From Bacteroidales bacterium (GTDB lineage Bacteria > Bacteroidota > Bacteroidia > Bacteroidales > VadinHA17), in NCBI GenBank assembly GCA_003157015.1, contig PMIJ01000114.1:17453-81452 (forward strand): a DNA stretch of 64,000 bases, in the 5' to 3' direction. Below are positions 1 through 8,752 of the stretch, piece after piece; the first letter of the stretch is position 1; each line of letters begins with the position of its first letter. The translations under genes were made by a program, and so were the position numbers. The notes beneath the pieces were generated by a model. That model was not told the DNA's origin. It was given only the letters and a program-made list of their open reading frames with translations, and did no database searches.

Positions 1-1072
1 TGCCTCCATAGTTAAGTTTCCATTTATATTCTTCAGCAGCAGCTTTCATCAGTTCGTAACCCTGTGCGTAAGAAACAATTTTTGAGGCATATAATGCATC
101 TTTGATGTGATTGATGAACTTAACTTTGTCACCCGAATATTTTGGAACAGGACCATGCAGTATTTTTGATGCTTCCACTCTTTCGCTCTTTATTGCAGAT
201 AGGCATCTCGAAAAGACGGCTTCTCCGATTAAAGTCAGCGGTATACCAAGATCAAGTGCAGTAACGGCTGTCCATTTGCCTGTACCCTTCTGTCCTGCTG
301 TATCGAGAATTTTATCTACAAGTGGCTTCCCGTCAGAATCTTTATAAGCAAGGATGTCTCGCGTTATTTCAATCAGATAACTGTCTAGTTCACTTTCATT
401 CCATTCTTTGAAAATAGTATGCATATCATCAGCTGTCAGGTGCAGCAGATCTCTCATAATCTGATAAGCCTCTGTGATAAGTTGCATATCACCGTACTCG
501 ATGCCATTGTGCACCATTTTTACGAAATGACCGGCTCCATTTTCCCCAACCCAGTCACAACATGGAGTTCCGTCTTCCACTTTTGCTGCAATTGCCTGAA
601 AGATAGGTTTCACAAATTGCCATGCCGCTTTTGATCCACCTGGCATAATTGAGGGTCCTAACAATGCTCCTTCTTCACCTCCCGACACTCCTGTTCCAAT
701 ATAGAGGAGACCCTTTGATTCCACAAAAGCAGTTCTCCTGTTAGTATCAGGAAAATGAGTATTGCCACCATCAATAATTATATCTCCTTTTTCAAGATAG
801 GGGAGAAGTGTATTGATCATCTCGTCGACCGCATTTCCGGCTTTGATCATCAGCATCACCTTCCTTGGACGTTCGAGAGATCCTATAAGTTCTTTTACAG
901 AATGAGTGCCAATGATATTTTTACCTTTTGCTCTTCCGGAAAGAAAATCATCAACTTTCTGTGTCGACCTGTTGAAAACTGACACTTTGAATCCTTTACT
1001 CTCCATATTAAGCACAAGATTCTCACCCATAACAGCGAGACCGATTAATCCGATATCTGATAAATTGCTCAT
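1..1072 (-). CDS. gnd: 6-phosphogluconate dehydrogenase (partial, C-terminus off window)
   Basis: Oxidatively decarboxylates 6-phosphogluconate to ribulose-5-phosphate with NAD(P)+. The minus strand is open from the ATG at 1072 to the window edge, giving about 357 of an expected ~470-485 residues. Translation shows the N-terminal Rossmann motif GLAVMGENLVLN, the IDGGNTHFPDTNRR segment, GTGVSGGEEGALLGPSIMPGG-type substrate loops and the catalytic-lysine segment HFVKMVHNGIEYGDMQ. The gene is the last visible member of the leftward uronate operon. Its presence there is odd, because classical uronate catabolism goes through KDG and not 6-phosphogluconate; see the LarA-like gene at 2219. The C-terminal helical domain lies outside the window, so intactness cannot be judged. 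Confidence 0.96.
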   Translation of the reverse strand, partial: MSNLSDIGLIGLAVMGENLVLNMESKGFKVSVFNRSTQKVDDFLSGRAKGKNIIGTHSVKELIGSLERPRKVMLMIKAGNAVDEMINTLLPYLEKGDIIIDGGNTHFPDTNRRTAFVESKGLLYIGTGVSGGEEGALLGPSIMPGGSKAAWQFVKPIFQAIAAKVEDGTPCCDWVGENGAGHFVKMVHNGIEYGDMQLITEAYQIMRDLLHLTADDMHTIFKEWNESELDSYLIEITRDILAYKDSDGKPLVDKILDTAGQKGTGKWTAVTALDLGIPLTLIGEAVFSRCLSAIKSERVEASKILHGPVPKYSGDKVKFINHIKDALYASKIVSYAQGYELMKAAAEEYKWKLNYGG

Positions 1073-1132
1073 AACTAAGAGATTATATTTATAATATTAT
1101 GACTTGTTTCAAGTTATTCATTTTATTAATAA

Positions 1133-1168
1133 ATGGCTTAACGGCTCAATGGCTCAACGGCTCAACGG
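1133..1168. repeat. degenerate tandem repeat, unit about GGCTCAACG
   Basis: Four imperfect copies of a 9-bp word (ggctcaacg/ggctcaatg/ggcttaacg) lie in the gap between gnd and the Gfo/Idh gene. It is one of several word-like intergenic tandem repeats in this window. No function is apparent. Confidence 0.7.
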
Positions 1169-1215
1169 GGAAAAAACTTTATTTGGTTGATACCTTTGTG
1201 CCTTTGCACCATTTT

Positions 1216-2202
1216 TCACGCCTTTCCTTTATAATACTCCTTCACAACCTCATCCATCACATGGCTTGTTCTTGCTGCAGTTATTCCGGTACTCGGGGAG
1301 ACACCCTGACCGTTCAGTGATTGAACTATTTTTTCAATCAGATTGTACTGAACATGAGCAGGACGTTCGTTGATGAATTCTTGCCGGCCCGATTCATTTG
1401 TAAGGACTATAGACTCAAAACTAAAGGTTGAAAATTTAATTGAACCTTTATCTCCGATAATCTCAATTGTATCTCTTCCGCTTTCAAGAGGTACACTGAA
1501 TGACCAGGTACCTGATCCAATAATATTATTTTTGAAAAGAAACTCAGCAGAAACAAAATCCTCCGCTTTGTAAAAGCCTGAATGATTCACAGCTATGGAT
1601 CTGACCTTATGGATTGGTCCGAATAGGAAATCTAAATAATCAAGCTGATGGCATGCAAGATCGAAGAAATGTCCACCACCGGAAACATCGGGGTCGACCC
1701 GCCAAGATGGTTTCCCGGTTATTTCATCATAAGATGGAGACTTGAATAGTTGTATTATTATGAACCGGACTTTCCCGATAGCTAAGTTATCAATTAGATC
1801 TTTTACCAGCAGAAAACCAGGAAGAGCTCTTCTATAGTATGCCACAAAGACGGGAACTTTATTTTTTTCCGCAGCTTTATTTATTTTAAGACATTCTGAG
1901 TAGTTTAAGGCCATTGGCTTCTCGATATAGACAGGTTTTCCGGCTTTTATAACTTCAATCGCATATCCGGCATGGTGTCCAGGAGGAGTGGCAATATACA
2001 CTGCATTTACATCCTTGTCATTTATGAGATCTGAAGCTTTAGAGTAAAACTTAGGGACATTATATCGTTTCGCATAATCCTCAGCAAGGATGGCATTTCT
2101 TCTCATTACGGCCATAAGTTTCGACCCTTTTATCAGATTAAATGCCGGACCACTTTTTACTTCAGTAACATTTCCACACCCGATTATTCCCCAGTTTATC
2201 AT
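1216..2202 (-). CDS. Gfo/Idh/MocA family oxidoreductase
   Basis: Probable cytoplasmic NAD(P)-dependent sugar or polyol dehydrogenase of 328 aa. The N-terminal Rossmann fold has the loop GIIGCGNVTE (residues 5-14). The family EKP signature is at residues 94-96. The C-terminal alpha/beta domain has a GGGHFFDLACHQLD block (~175-188), where D181 and H185 sit in the usual catalytic positions. It lies between the LarA-like gene (gap 16 nt) and gnd (gap ~140 nt) in the same leftward operon, so a role in uronate or aldonate metabolism is likely. The substrate cannot be read from sequence. Length is normal for the family. Confidence 0.88.
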   Translation of the reverse strand: MINWGIIGCGNVTEVKSGPAFNLIKGSKLMAVMRRNAILAEDYAKRYNVPKFYSKASDLINDKDVNAVYIATPPGHHAGYAIEVIKAGKPVYIEKPMALNYSECLKINKAAEKNKVPVFVAYYRRALPGFLLVKDLIDNLAIGKVRFIIIQLFKSPSYDEITGKPSWRVDPDVSGGGHFFDLACHQLDYLDFLFGPIHKVRSIAVNHSGFYKAEDFVSAEFLFKNNIIGSGTWSFSVPLESGRDTIEIIGDKGSIKFSTFSFESIVLTNESGRQEFINERPAHVQYNLIEKIVQSLNGQGVSPSTGITAARTSHVMDEVVKEYYKGKA

Positions 2203-2218
2203 AATATGAATTTAATAA

Positions 2219-3496
2219 TCATTCTTGATTCAATCGCTGCTTTGATGTCCACAATCCAAGGGCAGGGTTTGAAATGAAGTAGACTTCCTCTCCATATTCC
2301 ATACTATTGAAGCCTTCTTTAAGCCTTTTTGGATCGAATTTCTTCATCATATCATTGAGATCACGATATTTAAAATTTACTGATTCAATCTCATCTTTTG
2401 TAAGGAAACCGGGGCAATAAGTTATTGAAAATCTTCCTTCTGAACTTCCATGAATCAGATGAGCCGCTGCACTCAGATTATTATTAAGTTCTTCATTTTC
2501 CCTCTGGGATTTCAATGTCGCAGGTGTTCCCCGATACCCGTATTCTCTGATTAGCCGGTCTATCTCTTTGTCTTCGCCAAACTCCTTTAAGCCGGGAGCC
2601 AGAACGATCAACTCGCCATTATCGGCCATAGCCATACGTGTTCTGTATATACTTTTGTTACTGAGCCAGGTACTTTTATACTCGGAAGGATCAAGAAAGA
2701 CTACCACTTTTTTCAGAGGTTCTTCAAGTACGTTAAAATTTACCTTAAGAGAAAGATCGGAAGCAAGCCTGAACACTTCTTCATCATCTCCGATAAAAAG
2801 CCCCCTTACCACCAGTGTGCCTCTATTATCACGGCCAATTACTGTATGTATGTATACAATGGGCAAATGGTTGGTAAAATTTGCTGAGGCAAAGTTCAAA
2901 AGCGACCTGACCGGGTTATCAGCTTTTCCCATTATGCGTTCCATCCCATAAACAGCGCCTATGAAATGGCTTTTATTGATCCCTTCATGGCCCCCGGTCC
3001 CAATGAAAAGGTTCTTATTATAATTGGCCATCCCCATAACTTCGTGTGGAACAACCTGCCCCACTGATAAGATCAGATCATGTCCTCCATTAGCAACAAG
3101 ATTATTAAGCTGCGCGGGCCATTGAAATTCAAGCTTGCCATTAGTTATTGATGATACGAATTCTCCAGATACTGTTCCGACAGTAACAACGTCCTTTCTC
3201 CAGTCATGTACTCTAAAGAGTGATTTTGGAATTCCTCCGTACATGCTGTCCAGTTGGGTGCAGGTCATAGGAGTGTGGGTTCCAAGGGCAGGAAGAATAT
3301 CTTTCAGGCAATCCTTGTAATAGCTATATATATAACCGGTAAGTTCTCCAGCTCTTGAATGATAACGAGTGCAGTCGGGAGGAACAACCAGAACCTTCTT
3401 TCTGACTCCAAGCTTTTCAAGGGCAGAATTAATCCCTGACTCAAGATCTTTTGAATCAAGAACTGTATTTTCAGATCCTAGTTTGCAATATATCAT
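2219..3496 (-). CDS. LarA-like nickel-pincer racemase/epimerase (DUF2088)
   Basis: A 425-aa member of the lactate racemase LarA superfamily, which interconverts 2-hydroxyacids with a Ni-pincer nucleotide tethered to a lysine. Visible motifs are D41-C-T-R44 (matching LarA D72/R75), GTH74TP (LarA H108), and H151, K161 and H177, whose spacing (10 and 16 residues) equals that of LarA H174, K184 and H200. The cofactor-binding residues therefore appear intact. Some family members are known to be D-gluconate 2-epimerases (gluconate/mannonate). The operon encodes uronate isomerase and a mannonate-forming SDR upstream and 6-phosphogluconate dehydrogenase downstream, so mannonate/gluconate epimerisation is my inference. 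LarB/LarC/LarE cofactor genes are not in the window. Lactate or another hydroxyacid remains possible. Confidence 0.82.
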   Translation of the reverse strand: MIYCKLGSENTVLDSKDLESGINSALEKLGVRKKVLVVPPDCTRYHSRAGELTGYIYSYYKDCLKDILPALGTHTPMTCTQLDSMYGGIPKSLFRVHDWRKDVVTVGTVSGEFVSSITNGKLEFQWPAQLNNLVANGGHDLILSVGQVVPHEVMGMANYNKNLFIGTGGHEGINKSHFIGAVYGMERIMGKADNPVRSLLNFASANFTNHLPIVYIHTVIGRDNRGTLVVRGLFIGDDEEVFRLASDLSLKVNFNVLEEPLKKVVVFLDPSEYKSTWLSNKSIYRTRMAMADNGELIVLAPGLKEFGEDKEIDRLIREYGYRGTPATLKSQRENEELNNNLSAAAHLIHGSSEGRFSITYCPGFLTKDEIESVNFKYRDLNDMMKKFDPKRLKEGFNSMEYGEEVYFISNPALGLWTSKQRLNQE

Positions 3497-3668
3497 AGTT
3501 TATTGTTTTTGGCCCCCACCCCTAAACGGGGCCTAATTTTATCCGTTTCAGAATAATTAATCTACTTTTTAACTTTTGTCTTCTTACCTTTGTCTTTTAT
3601 CTTACACTATTTTTAAAACTGTGCGCCTTACACTTCACCACTTACGCCTTCTTCCCCTGAGCTTTTCC

Positions 3669-3710
3669 CTCACACCTCACACCTCACACCTCACACCTCA
3701 CACCTCACAC
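3669..3710. repeat. perfect 7-bp tandem repeat, six copies of CTCACAC
   Basis: Six exact head-to-tail copies of CTCACAC lie between the HAD and LarA-like genes. They are flanked by degenerate variants (cttcacc, acttacg, cttcatgcctcacac) over about 3600-3735. No hairpin or ORF was found. The tract may be slippage-prone. Confidence 0.9.
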
Positions 3711-3736
3711 CTCATGCATATTGCCCACTTCATGCC

Positions 3737-4627
3737 TCACACCAGCTTCCAGTGAGGATGTTCCGGCAGGTAAGTCTCAAATTCTTTTATCAGTTCATCT
3801 TCATAACCCCCTCTAAAGGTTCCGGCAAAGAATCTGTCAAGACCCTCGATACAGAGTTTTTCCCAAGATTCTTCCTCTTTACCAGGATTTATCGGGAAGA
3901 AGCTGACCCCATTTGATCTGGCAGCTTTCAAATCACCATTTGCATCGCCTATCATCAGTATTTTATCATCAGGATACTTCCCCTTTGCTGCATATTTAAG
4001 ATGTTCTGCTTTTGTACCGTGTTCCTGTCCTGCTATCATCCTAACGAAATTGTCGATTCTGTTCTCTTCCCACTCTCGCTTCAATGCTTCGAGGGGAGTT
4101 TGTGAAACAACCATGACATCAGCAGTTGACTTTGTTTTCTCAAGGCATTCTCTGACAAATGGAAAGGGAGCTATTCCGGATATCATTTTTTTTATATCCT
4201 CATTTACCTTAAGTGACCATTCAAGAGTCTGTGAAATGAAAGGATCATTAATTTCTTCTGCATACTTTTTTAACGTCTGATTCCCAAGTTTTGTCTCTTT
4301 ATTTGTCCATTCTATAAGAGGGGCCGGTGAAGGAACAGTGAAACTTCTGGCTTTTATTTCAGGTCGCATTGAGAGCAGTCTGAGAGTCTCATTTACTGCC
4401 AAAAAACGATTGCATCCCCTGTTGGTTGAATAAAGATTAACAAACTCCCATGTTTCACGGGCATACTTTGAAACGGGCTGCAGACCAAAGAGCTTTATAA
4501 AATTAGGGCAGAAACATTCTTTCTGCTTTATCTCCATAGTGTCAAATGCGCAGCCGTCGGAATCTATTCCAATAAAAAACTTCTTCTCCGGTATTAAAGC
4601 TAATAACTGCTCCTGTGGATTCATCAT
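3737..4627 (-). CDS. HAD superfamily hydrolase, probable sugar-phosphate phosphatase
   Basis: A 296-aa cytoplasmic HAD hydrolase. Motif I is GIDSDGCAFDTM (nucleophile D22 and acid/base D24 by position), with a helical cap of about 130 residues inserted after it. Motif II is VVSQTP, motif III the lysine in EHGTKAEH, and motif IV MIGDANGDLKAA. The cysteine and alanine after DSDG in motif I are unusual but the two aspartates are kept. It sits between the PPi-phosphofructokinase and LarA-like genes in the uronate operon, which suggests dephosphorylation of a sugar or aldonate phosphate. The substrate is unknown. Confidence 0.82.
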   Translation of the reverse strand: MMNPQEQLLALIPEKKFFIGIDSDGCAFDTMEIKQKECFCPNFIKLFGLQPVSKYARETWEFVNLYSTNRGCNRFLAVNETLRLLSMRPEIKARSFTVPSPAPLIEWTNKETKLGNQTLKKYAEEINDPFISQTLEWSLKVNEDIKKMISGIAPFPFVRECLEKTKSTADVMVVSQTPLEALKREWEENRIDNFVRMIAGQEHGTKAEHLKYAAKGKYPDDKILMIGDANGDLKAARSNGVSFFPINPGKEEESWEKLCIEGLDRFFAGTFRGGYEDELIKEFETYLPEHPHWKLV

Positions 4628-4712
4628 ATTTATAAGTCGAAAATCAAAAGTTAAAAGTTAAAAAGATACCATTAAAAGTGAGAAGACGTGGAACTAAATA
4701 GTAAAGAGTAAA

Positions 4713-6002
4713 TTATTGTTTTTCATATGCTTCCGGTAAATAATCAGGCAACTTCTTATCAGCAAATTTCATCTCAAATCTGGCAAACCTTTGTCTGCCA
4801 TTGATAATCGGTACTGATGGCCAGTCTTCACCTATCAGAGGTTCTGAATAAGCAATAAAATCATCCGTGACATCATAACGGTTTTTCGCAATCCAATGTT
4901 CAGGAAAGGTTCTTTCTGACAGTGCAACTTTCTCCAGAGGAACTTTATCGTATCTCACGTTGTAAATAAAGCCTGATTCTCTTAAAATAGTAGCCATCCA
5001 GCCATTCCCATCATACAGAGCTATCTCAACGGCTTTCTGTGCCACTTTATATGCTTCATCAAGGTCTACTACTGAAGCAAAGGCGGTGGTGTCGCGTTGA
5101 TCAGTTCCCATGACCTGGCCCCTGGCGGTGCCTCTGGCTTTTAGTCCTTTACTGTTCAGATAATTAACCACAGTCTGGAAGACTGAACTCTTACTTGAAC
5201 CGAAATTGATATGTCCAAAGGCATCTTTCACATCACCCTTATTTCCAACATTAAAACCTTCGCTTATAACAACAATGCATCTTTTGTCTCTTTTCAACTG
5301 GTCATTTACGTTATCAACCAGGTTGTCTATAGATATTTTTGATTCGGCCAGATAAATCTGCAGAGGCATTATTCGTTCCGGATCGGCTAGCCTTGCGGCA
5401 GCAGGAATATATCCAATCTTCCTTCCCATTGCCTGGATAACAAGTACCGGGTCAGCCGGAGCAGAACCCATATTCTCCTCATTGGCATTCTGAATAATAT
5501 TCGACCAGTACCTTGCTACGCTGCCATATCCAGGGGTGTGATCAATAAGTTTAAAATCATTGTCGCCCATATCATTATCTATTGTTTTTGGCACACCAAC
5601 TGCTACCAGGTCGAGACCTTTGGAATTCGCCATTTCACTGACTTTTAATGCAGTATGCTGCGAATCGTTGCCGCCTATATAGAAAAAGTATCCGATATTA
5701 TGAGCTTTAAATACTTCCATTATCCTTTGGAAATCCTTTTTATGTGCATCGAGGAGTTTATATCTGCAGGTACCTATGCTTCCGGCAGCAGGAGTGTTTC
5801 TAAGAAGAGCGATCTCTTCTTCTTTCTGTGATGACAGGTCAAGTAACTCCTCGTTCAGGACTCCCTCAATCCCGTGCCAGCCGCCATATACCTTCCCGAA
5901 TTTATCAGGAAACATCATGCAGGTCTCGATGATGCCTCGCAATGAACTATTTATTACCGGTGAGGGTCCGCCTGACTGGGCAACTATTACGTTTTTAGTC
6001 AT
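4713..6002 (-). CDS. pfp: diphosphate-dependent 6-phosphofructokinase
   Basis: Phosphorylates fructose-6-phosphate, probably with pyrophosphate. About 429 aa counted from the ATG at 6002. The reading frame is open up to 6110, but that extension reads through low-complexity DNA and the end of the SDR gene, while MTKNVIVAQSGGPSPVINSS is a typical family N-terminus. The phosphate-donor loop is GGNDS (110-114) and the substrate motif is PKTIDND (138-144). The Lys in PKTIDND is the known marker of PPi-dependent enzymes, where ATP enzymes have Gly. The gene lies in the uronate operon 73 nt after the SDR gene. A PPi-dependent enzyme works reversibly, which would suit both glycolysis and gluconeogenesis on sugar acids. 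Confidence 0.9.
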   Translation of the reverse strand: MTKNVIVAQSGGPSPVINSSLRGIIETCMMFPDKFGKVYGGWHGIEGVLNEELLDLSSQKEEEIALLRNTPAAGSIGTCRYKLLDAHKKDFQRIMEVFKAHNIGYFFYIGGNDSQHTALKVSEMANSKGLDLVAVGVPKTIDNDMGDNDFKLIDHTPGYGSVARYWSNIIQNANEENMGSAPADPVLVIQAMGRKIGYIPAAARLADPERIMPLQIYLAESKISIDNLVDNVNDQLKRDKRCIVVISEGFNVGNKGDVKDAFGHINFGSSKSSVFQTVVNYLNSKGLKARGTARGQVMGTDQRDTTAFASVVDLDEAYKVAQKAVEIALYDGNGWMATILRESGFIYNVRYDKVPLEKVALSERTFPEHWIAKNRYDVTDDFIAYSEPLIGEDWPSVPIINGRQRFARFEMKFADKKLPDYLPEAYEKQ

Positions 6003-6075
6003 AGTCTTTGTCTTTTTGCTTTTGTCTTTTATCTTCAAATTCTGTTCTTTGCCCTTCGCCCTTTGCCCTGTGCCG

Positions 6076-6918
6076 TCAAACTCCGCTGTATGCACTAAAC
6101 CCACCGTCAACCGGAATAACTACACCTGTGACAAACTTTGACAGATCAGAAGCAAGATAAATCAAAGTACCGGTTAGTTCTTCCGGCAGGCAGTAACGTT
6201 CCATAGGAGTGCCGTTAATTATTTTCTTTCCCCTTTGAGTATACGCTCCGGTTTGTTCATCAATCAATAAAAATCTGTTCTGGTTTGTGAGCAGAAACCC
6301 GGGAGCAATGGCATTTACCCTTATACCTGTTTTTGCAAGATGAACAGCAAGCCATTGTGTGAAATTATTGACCGCTGCTTTTGCCGATGAGTATGCAGGA
6401 ATCTTTGTCAGGGGTCTGAAAGAGTTCATTGATGAAATGTTAATAATTACTCCTGATTTATTCCTGACCATATCAGTTGCGAAAACCATTGACGGAATAA
6501 GTGTGCCCTTAAAGTTAAGGTCAAAAACCTTTTCAAATTCTTCGATCCGGAGTCCGAAAAATGTCTCTTCAGGATTTTCACTTTCACTCCCATCCATTTT
6601 TTCAACCTTCGTGGTAGCTGCAGGAGAGTTTCCCCCGGCGCCGTTAACCAGGATGTCGATGGTACCGAACTGTTCATGTATTATATTCATAGCACTTTGG
6701 AGGGAAGCTTTATCGAGAACATTTGCTGAAACTCCAATTGACGATGTTGTATACTCTTTCTCTATCTGTTTGGCGACAGAAGTTGCGGCATCTTTATTAA
6801 GGTCAAGGATAACCGTTTTTACACCATGAACGGCAAGCGATCTGGCCATGGCCGAACAGATTATCCCAGCGCCACCAGTTATTACTGCAACTTTATTCTT
6901 GAGATTTAATTCATTCAT
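6076..6918 (-). CDS. SDR family D-mannonate oxidoreductase (fructuronate reductase type)
   Basis: A 280-aa short-chain dehydrogenase resembling Bacillus YjmF/UxuB, which reduces D-fructuronate to D-mannonate. The cofactor loop is TGGAGIIC (14-21), the NNAG-type motif reads VNGAGGN (91-97), and the catalytic set is Ser162/163, Tyr176 and Lys180 (YSSAK). The C-terminus FVTGVVIPVDGGFSAYSGV is typical of the family. The position directly after uxaC (gap ~140 nt) supports the assignment, because UxaC makes fructuronate. Tagaturonate reduction, or a KduD-like role, is the main alternative. Confidence 0.85.
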   Translation of the reverse strand: MNELNLKNKVAVITGGAGIICSAMARSLAVHGVKTVILDLNKDAATSVAKQIEKEYTTSSIGVSANVLDKASLQSAMNIIHEQFGTIDILVNGAGGNSPAATTKVEKMDGSESENPEETFFGLRIEEFEKVFDLNFKGTLIPSMVFATDMVRNKSGVIINISSMNSFRPLTKIPAYSSAKAAVNNFTQWLAVHLAKTGIRVNAIAPGFLLTNQNRFLLIDEQTGAYTQRGKKIINGTPMERYCLPEELTGTLIYLASDLSKFVTGVVIPVDGGFSAYSGV

Positions 6919-6960
6919 ATAAAATGTGTTATGTCTAACTTTTAGTACACCTCAATTTTA

Positions 6961-7034
6961 CCTCTCCTTAAATCTCTCCCCCAAGAGGGAGGGACTTAAT
7001 GCATACCCCCTTCTCTCCTGGGAGAAGGGGGCAG
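6961..7034 (+). repeat. double-hairpin intergenic element, copy 1
   Basis: Two adjacent G/C-rich palindromes (TCTCCCCCAAGAGGGAGGG and CCCCCTTCTCTCCTGGGAGA followed by AGGGGG) are separated by an A/T spacer. The same architecture recurs at 41027-41107 and, inverted, at 51683-51789. This copy lies between the convergent ends of repeat DNA and uxaC's 3' end and could act as a terminator-like structure. Confidence 0.75.
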
Positions 7035-7059
7035 ATTGTAGAGGCATCAGAACAGGGGT

Positions 7060-8457
7060 TTAAAATCCAAAATATTCCTTTGCATTCCTGTACGAGATAC
7101 CCTCGATTAATGGTTTTAATAATTCTTCATCTTCCGGAATCAGTCCCTTTTCAACCTCCTCTCCCAAAAAATTACAAACCAGTCGTCTGAAATATTCATG
7201 CCGGGGATACGACATGAAGCTGCGTGAATCCGTCACCATTCCTATGAACCTTCTTAATAATCCATGAGAAGCCAGGTCCTTCATATGCTTTTCCATCCCG
7301 TTTTTCTGGTCAAGGAACCACCATGCTGCCCCATATTGTACTTTTGACACAATTGAACCATCATTAAAATTCCCTGTCATTGTTATCATCATCTCATTAT
7401 CTGCAGGATTCAGATTATAAAGGATTGTTTTCGCTAGCTGGTCATTTCTATCAAGTTCGCTGAGAAATTTTGAAATATTAAAAGGGTCCTGTGCAGGGCC
7501 AATTGAATCCCATCCAGTATCAGGCCCCATCTGTCTGAACATCCGTGAATTGCTGTTTCTCAAAGCGCCAATATGGAATTGTTGGGTCCAGCCCCTTTTA
7601 TGATTCATCCTGCACAGTTCAAGCATCATAGCAGTTTTGTATTTTTCAGCCTCTTCTGTTGAAAGTGTTTTGCCACTGAGAAGGGTACTGAAAGCTGAGT
7701 TTATTTCTGCAGCAGTAGAAGTAGCAAAATAGAAGCGGTCAAGACCATGGTCCGATAACCGGCATCCCATTTCATGAAAGAATTTGTGTCTTCTGTCCAG
7801 TACCTCAATAAGAGAATCAAAATTCAGGATATCTTTTTCGCTTGCCTGTTCCATCTTCTTTATATACATTATAAATTTCTCCGGATCTTCAATTTTAATT
7901 ACATTATCGGGCCGGAAAGTGGGCAAGACCTTAATTTCGAAGGAGTCTTTCAGTTTTAGATGATGTTCAAGATTATCAGCAGGATCATCAGTTGTACATA
8001 TGATTTCGACATTCATTTTCCGTATTATGGATCTGGTACTAAACTCATGAGTCCTGAGAAGGGCAGAAGCTTTTTCATAAATACCTGTAGCTGTCGACGG
8101 AGATAGAAGTTCAGTAATGTCGAAATATCTTAAAAGTTCCAGATGGGTCCAGTGATAAAGCGGATTTCCTATTGTGGCCGGAACAGTTTCTGCCCATTTT
8201 TTGAATTTTTCTATATCCGTAGCATTTCCCGTGCAGAATTTTTCACTGACACCATTTGTTCTCATGGCCCGCCACTTATAATGATCTCCCTTCAGCCAGG
8301 CTTGCGTCAGATTTGTAAATTGATGGTTCCCGGCTATCAACTCTGGTGAAAGATGGCAATGAAAGTCGATAACAGGTTTATTTTCAGAATATTTATGATA
8401 AAGTTTTTCAGCAGTTTTATTACCAAGAAGAAAATTATCATGAATAAATGGTTTCAT
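7060..8457 (-). CDS. uxaC: glucuronate/galacturonate isomerase
   Basis: Isomerises D-glucuronate to D-fructuronate and D-galacturonate to D-tagaturonate in the cytoplasm. It is 465 aa, the usual family length. Family features seen include the N-terminus MKPFIHDNFLLGN, the metal-site motif VIDFHCHLSPELIAGN, the RAMRTNGV segment, HIGALRNSNSR, and the C-terminal TDSRSFMSYPRHEYFRRL block. It is the first gene of the leftward operon, divergent from GH105 across a 295-bp gap, which implies co-regulation with pectin-fragment processing. Confidence 0.97.
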   Translation of the reverse strand: MKPFIHDNFLLGNKTAEKLYHKYSENKPVIDFHCHLSPELIAGNHQFTNLTQAWLKGDHYKWRAMRTNGVSEKFCTGNATDIEKFKKWAETVPATIGNPLYHWTHLELLRYFDITELLSPSTATGIYEKASALLRTHEFSTRSIIRKMNVEIICTTDDPADNLEHHLKLKDSFEIKVLPTFRPDNVIKIEDPEKFIMYIKKMEQASEKDILNFDSLIEVLDRRHKFFHEMGCRLSDHGLDRFYFATSTAAEINSAFSTLLSGKTLSTEEAEKYKTAMMLELCRMNHKRGWTQQFHIGALRNSNSRMFRQMGPDTGWDSIGPAQDPFNISKFLSELDRNDQLAKTILYNLNPADNEMMITMTGNFNDGSIVSKVQYGAAWWFLDQKNGMEKHMKDLASHGLLRRFIGMVTDSRSFMSYPRHEYFRRLVCNFLGEEVEKGLIPEDEELLKPLIEGISYRNAKEYFGF

Positions 8458-8574
8458 ATCTTTCGAACAGATAATAATATTTTCTAACTTTGAATACTGA
8501 TGTTTCGTTAACGATCACGAAATTATGAAATGCAAATCAATTTATCAAGAAATATCAGAAGATAAAAGTATAAA

Positions 8575-8630
8575 GATTGCTTCGCTTCGCTCGCAATGAC
8601 GTTGCAAGTAATCAAATCCTGATTTAAACG
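8575..8630. repeat. 56-bp dispersed repeat (GATTGCTTCGC...GCAATGACG family), copy A
   Basis: Carries gattgcttcgcttcgctc-gcaatgacg followed by a further ~27 bp that also match, on the opposite strand, the copy at 19339-19393 (about 90% identity by eye). It occupies most of the divergent uxaC/GH105 gap (8458-8752), where I see no convincing gene. A 67-codon minus-strand ORF here reads the repeat and is rejected. Confidence 0.8.
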
Positions 8631-8752
8631 GGAATTGACAACACTAAACATGAAACGCAAAACGGCCGTCTGGTAAAAAGAAACAGGAAAAAAATGGAAT
8701 GACAAAATTATAAATTGATGGGACACTGTAAATCCTATAGAAAACTATTTTT

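Noticed and set aside
8523..8726. 67-codon minus-strand ORF in the uxaC/GH105 gap
   Set aside because: It translates the dispersed GATTGC...GCAATGAC repeat (NVIASEAKQS) and has no protein-like composition elsewhere.
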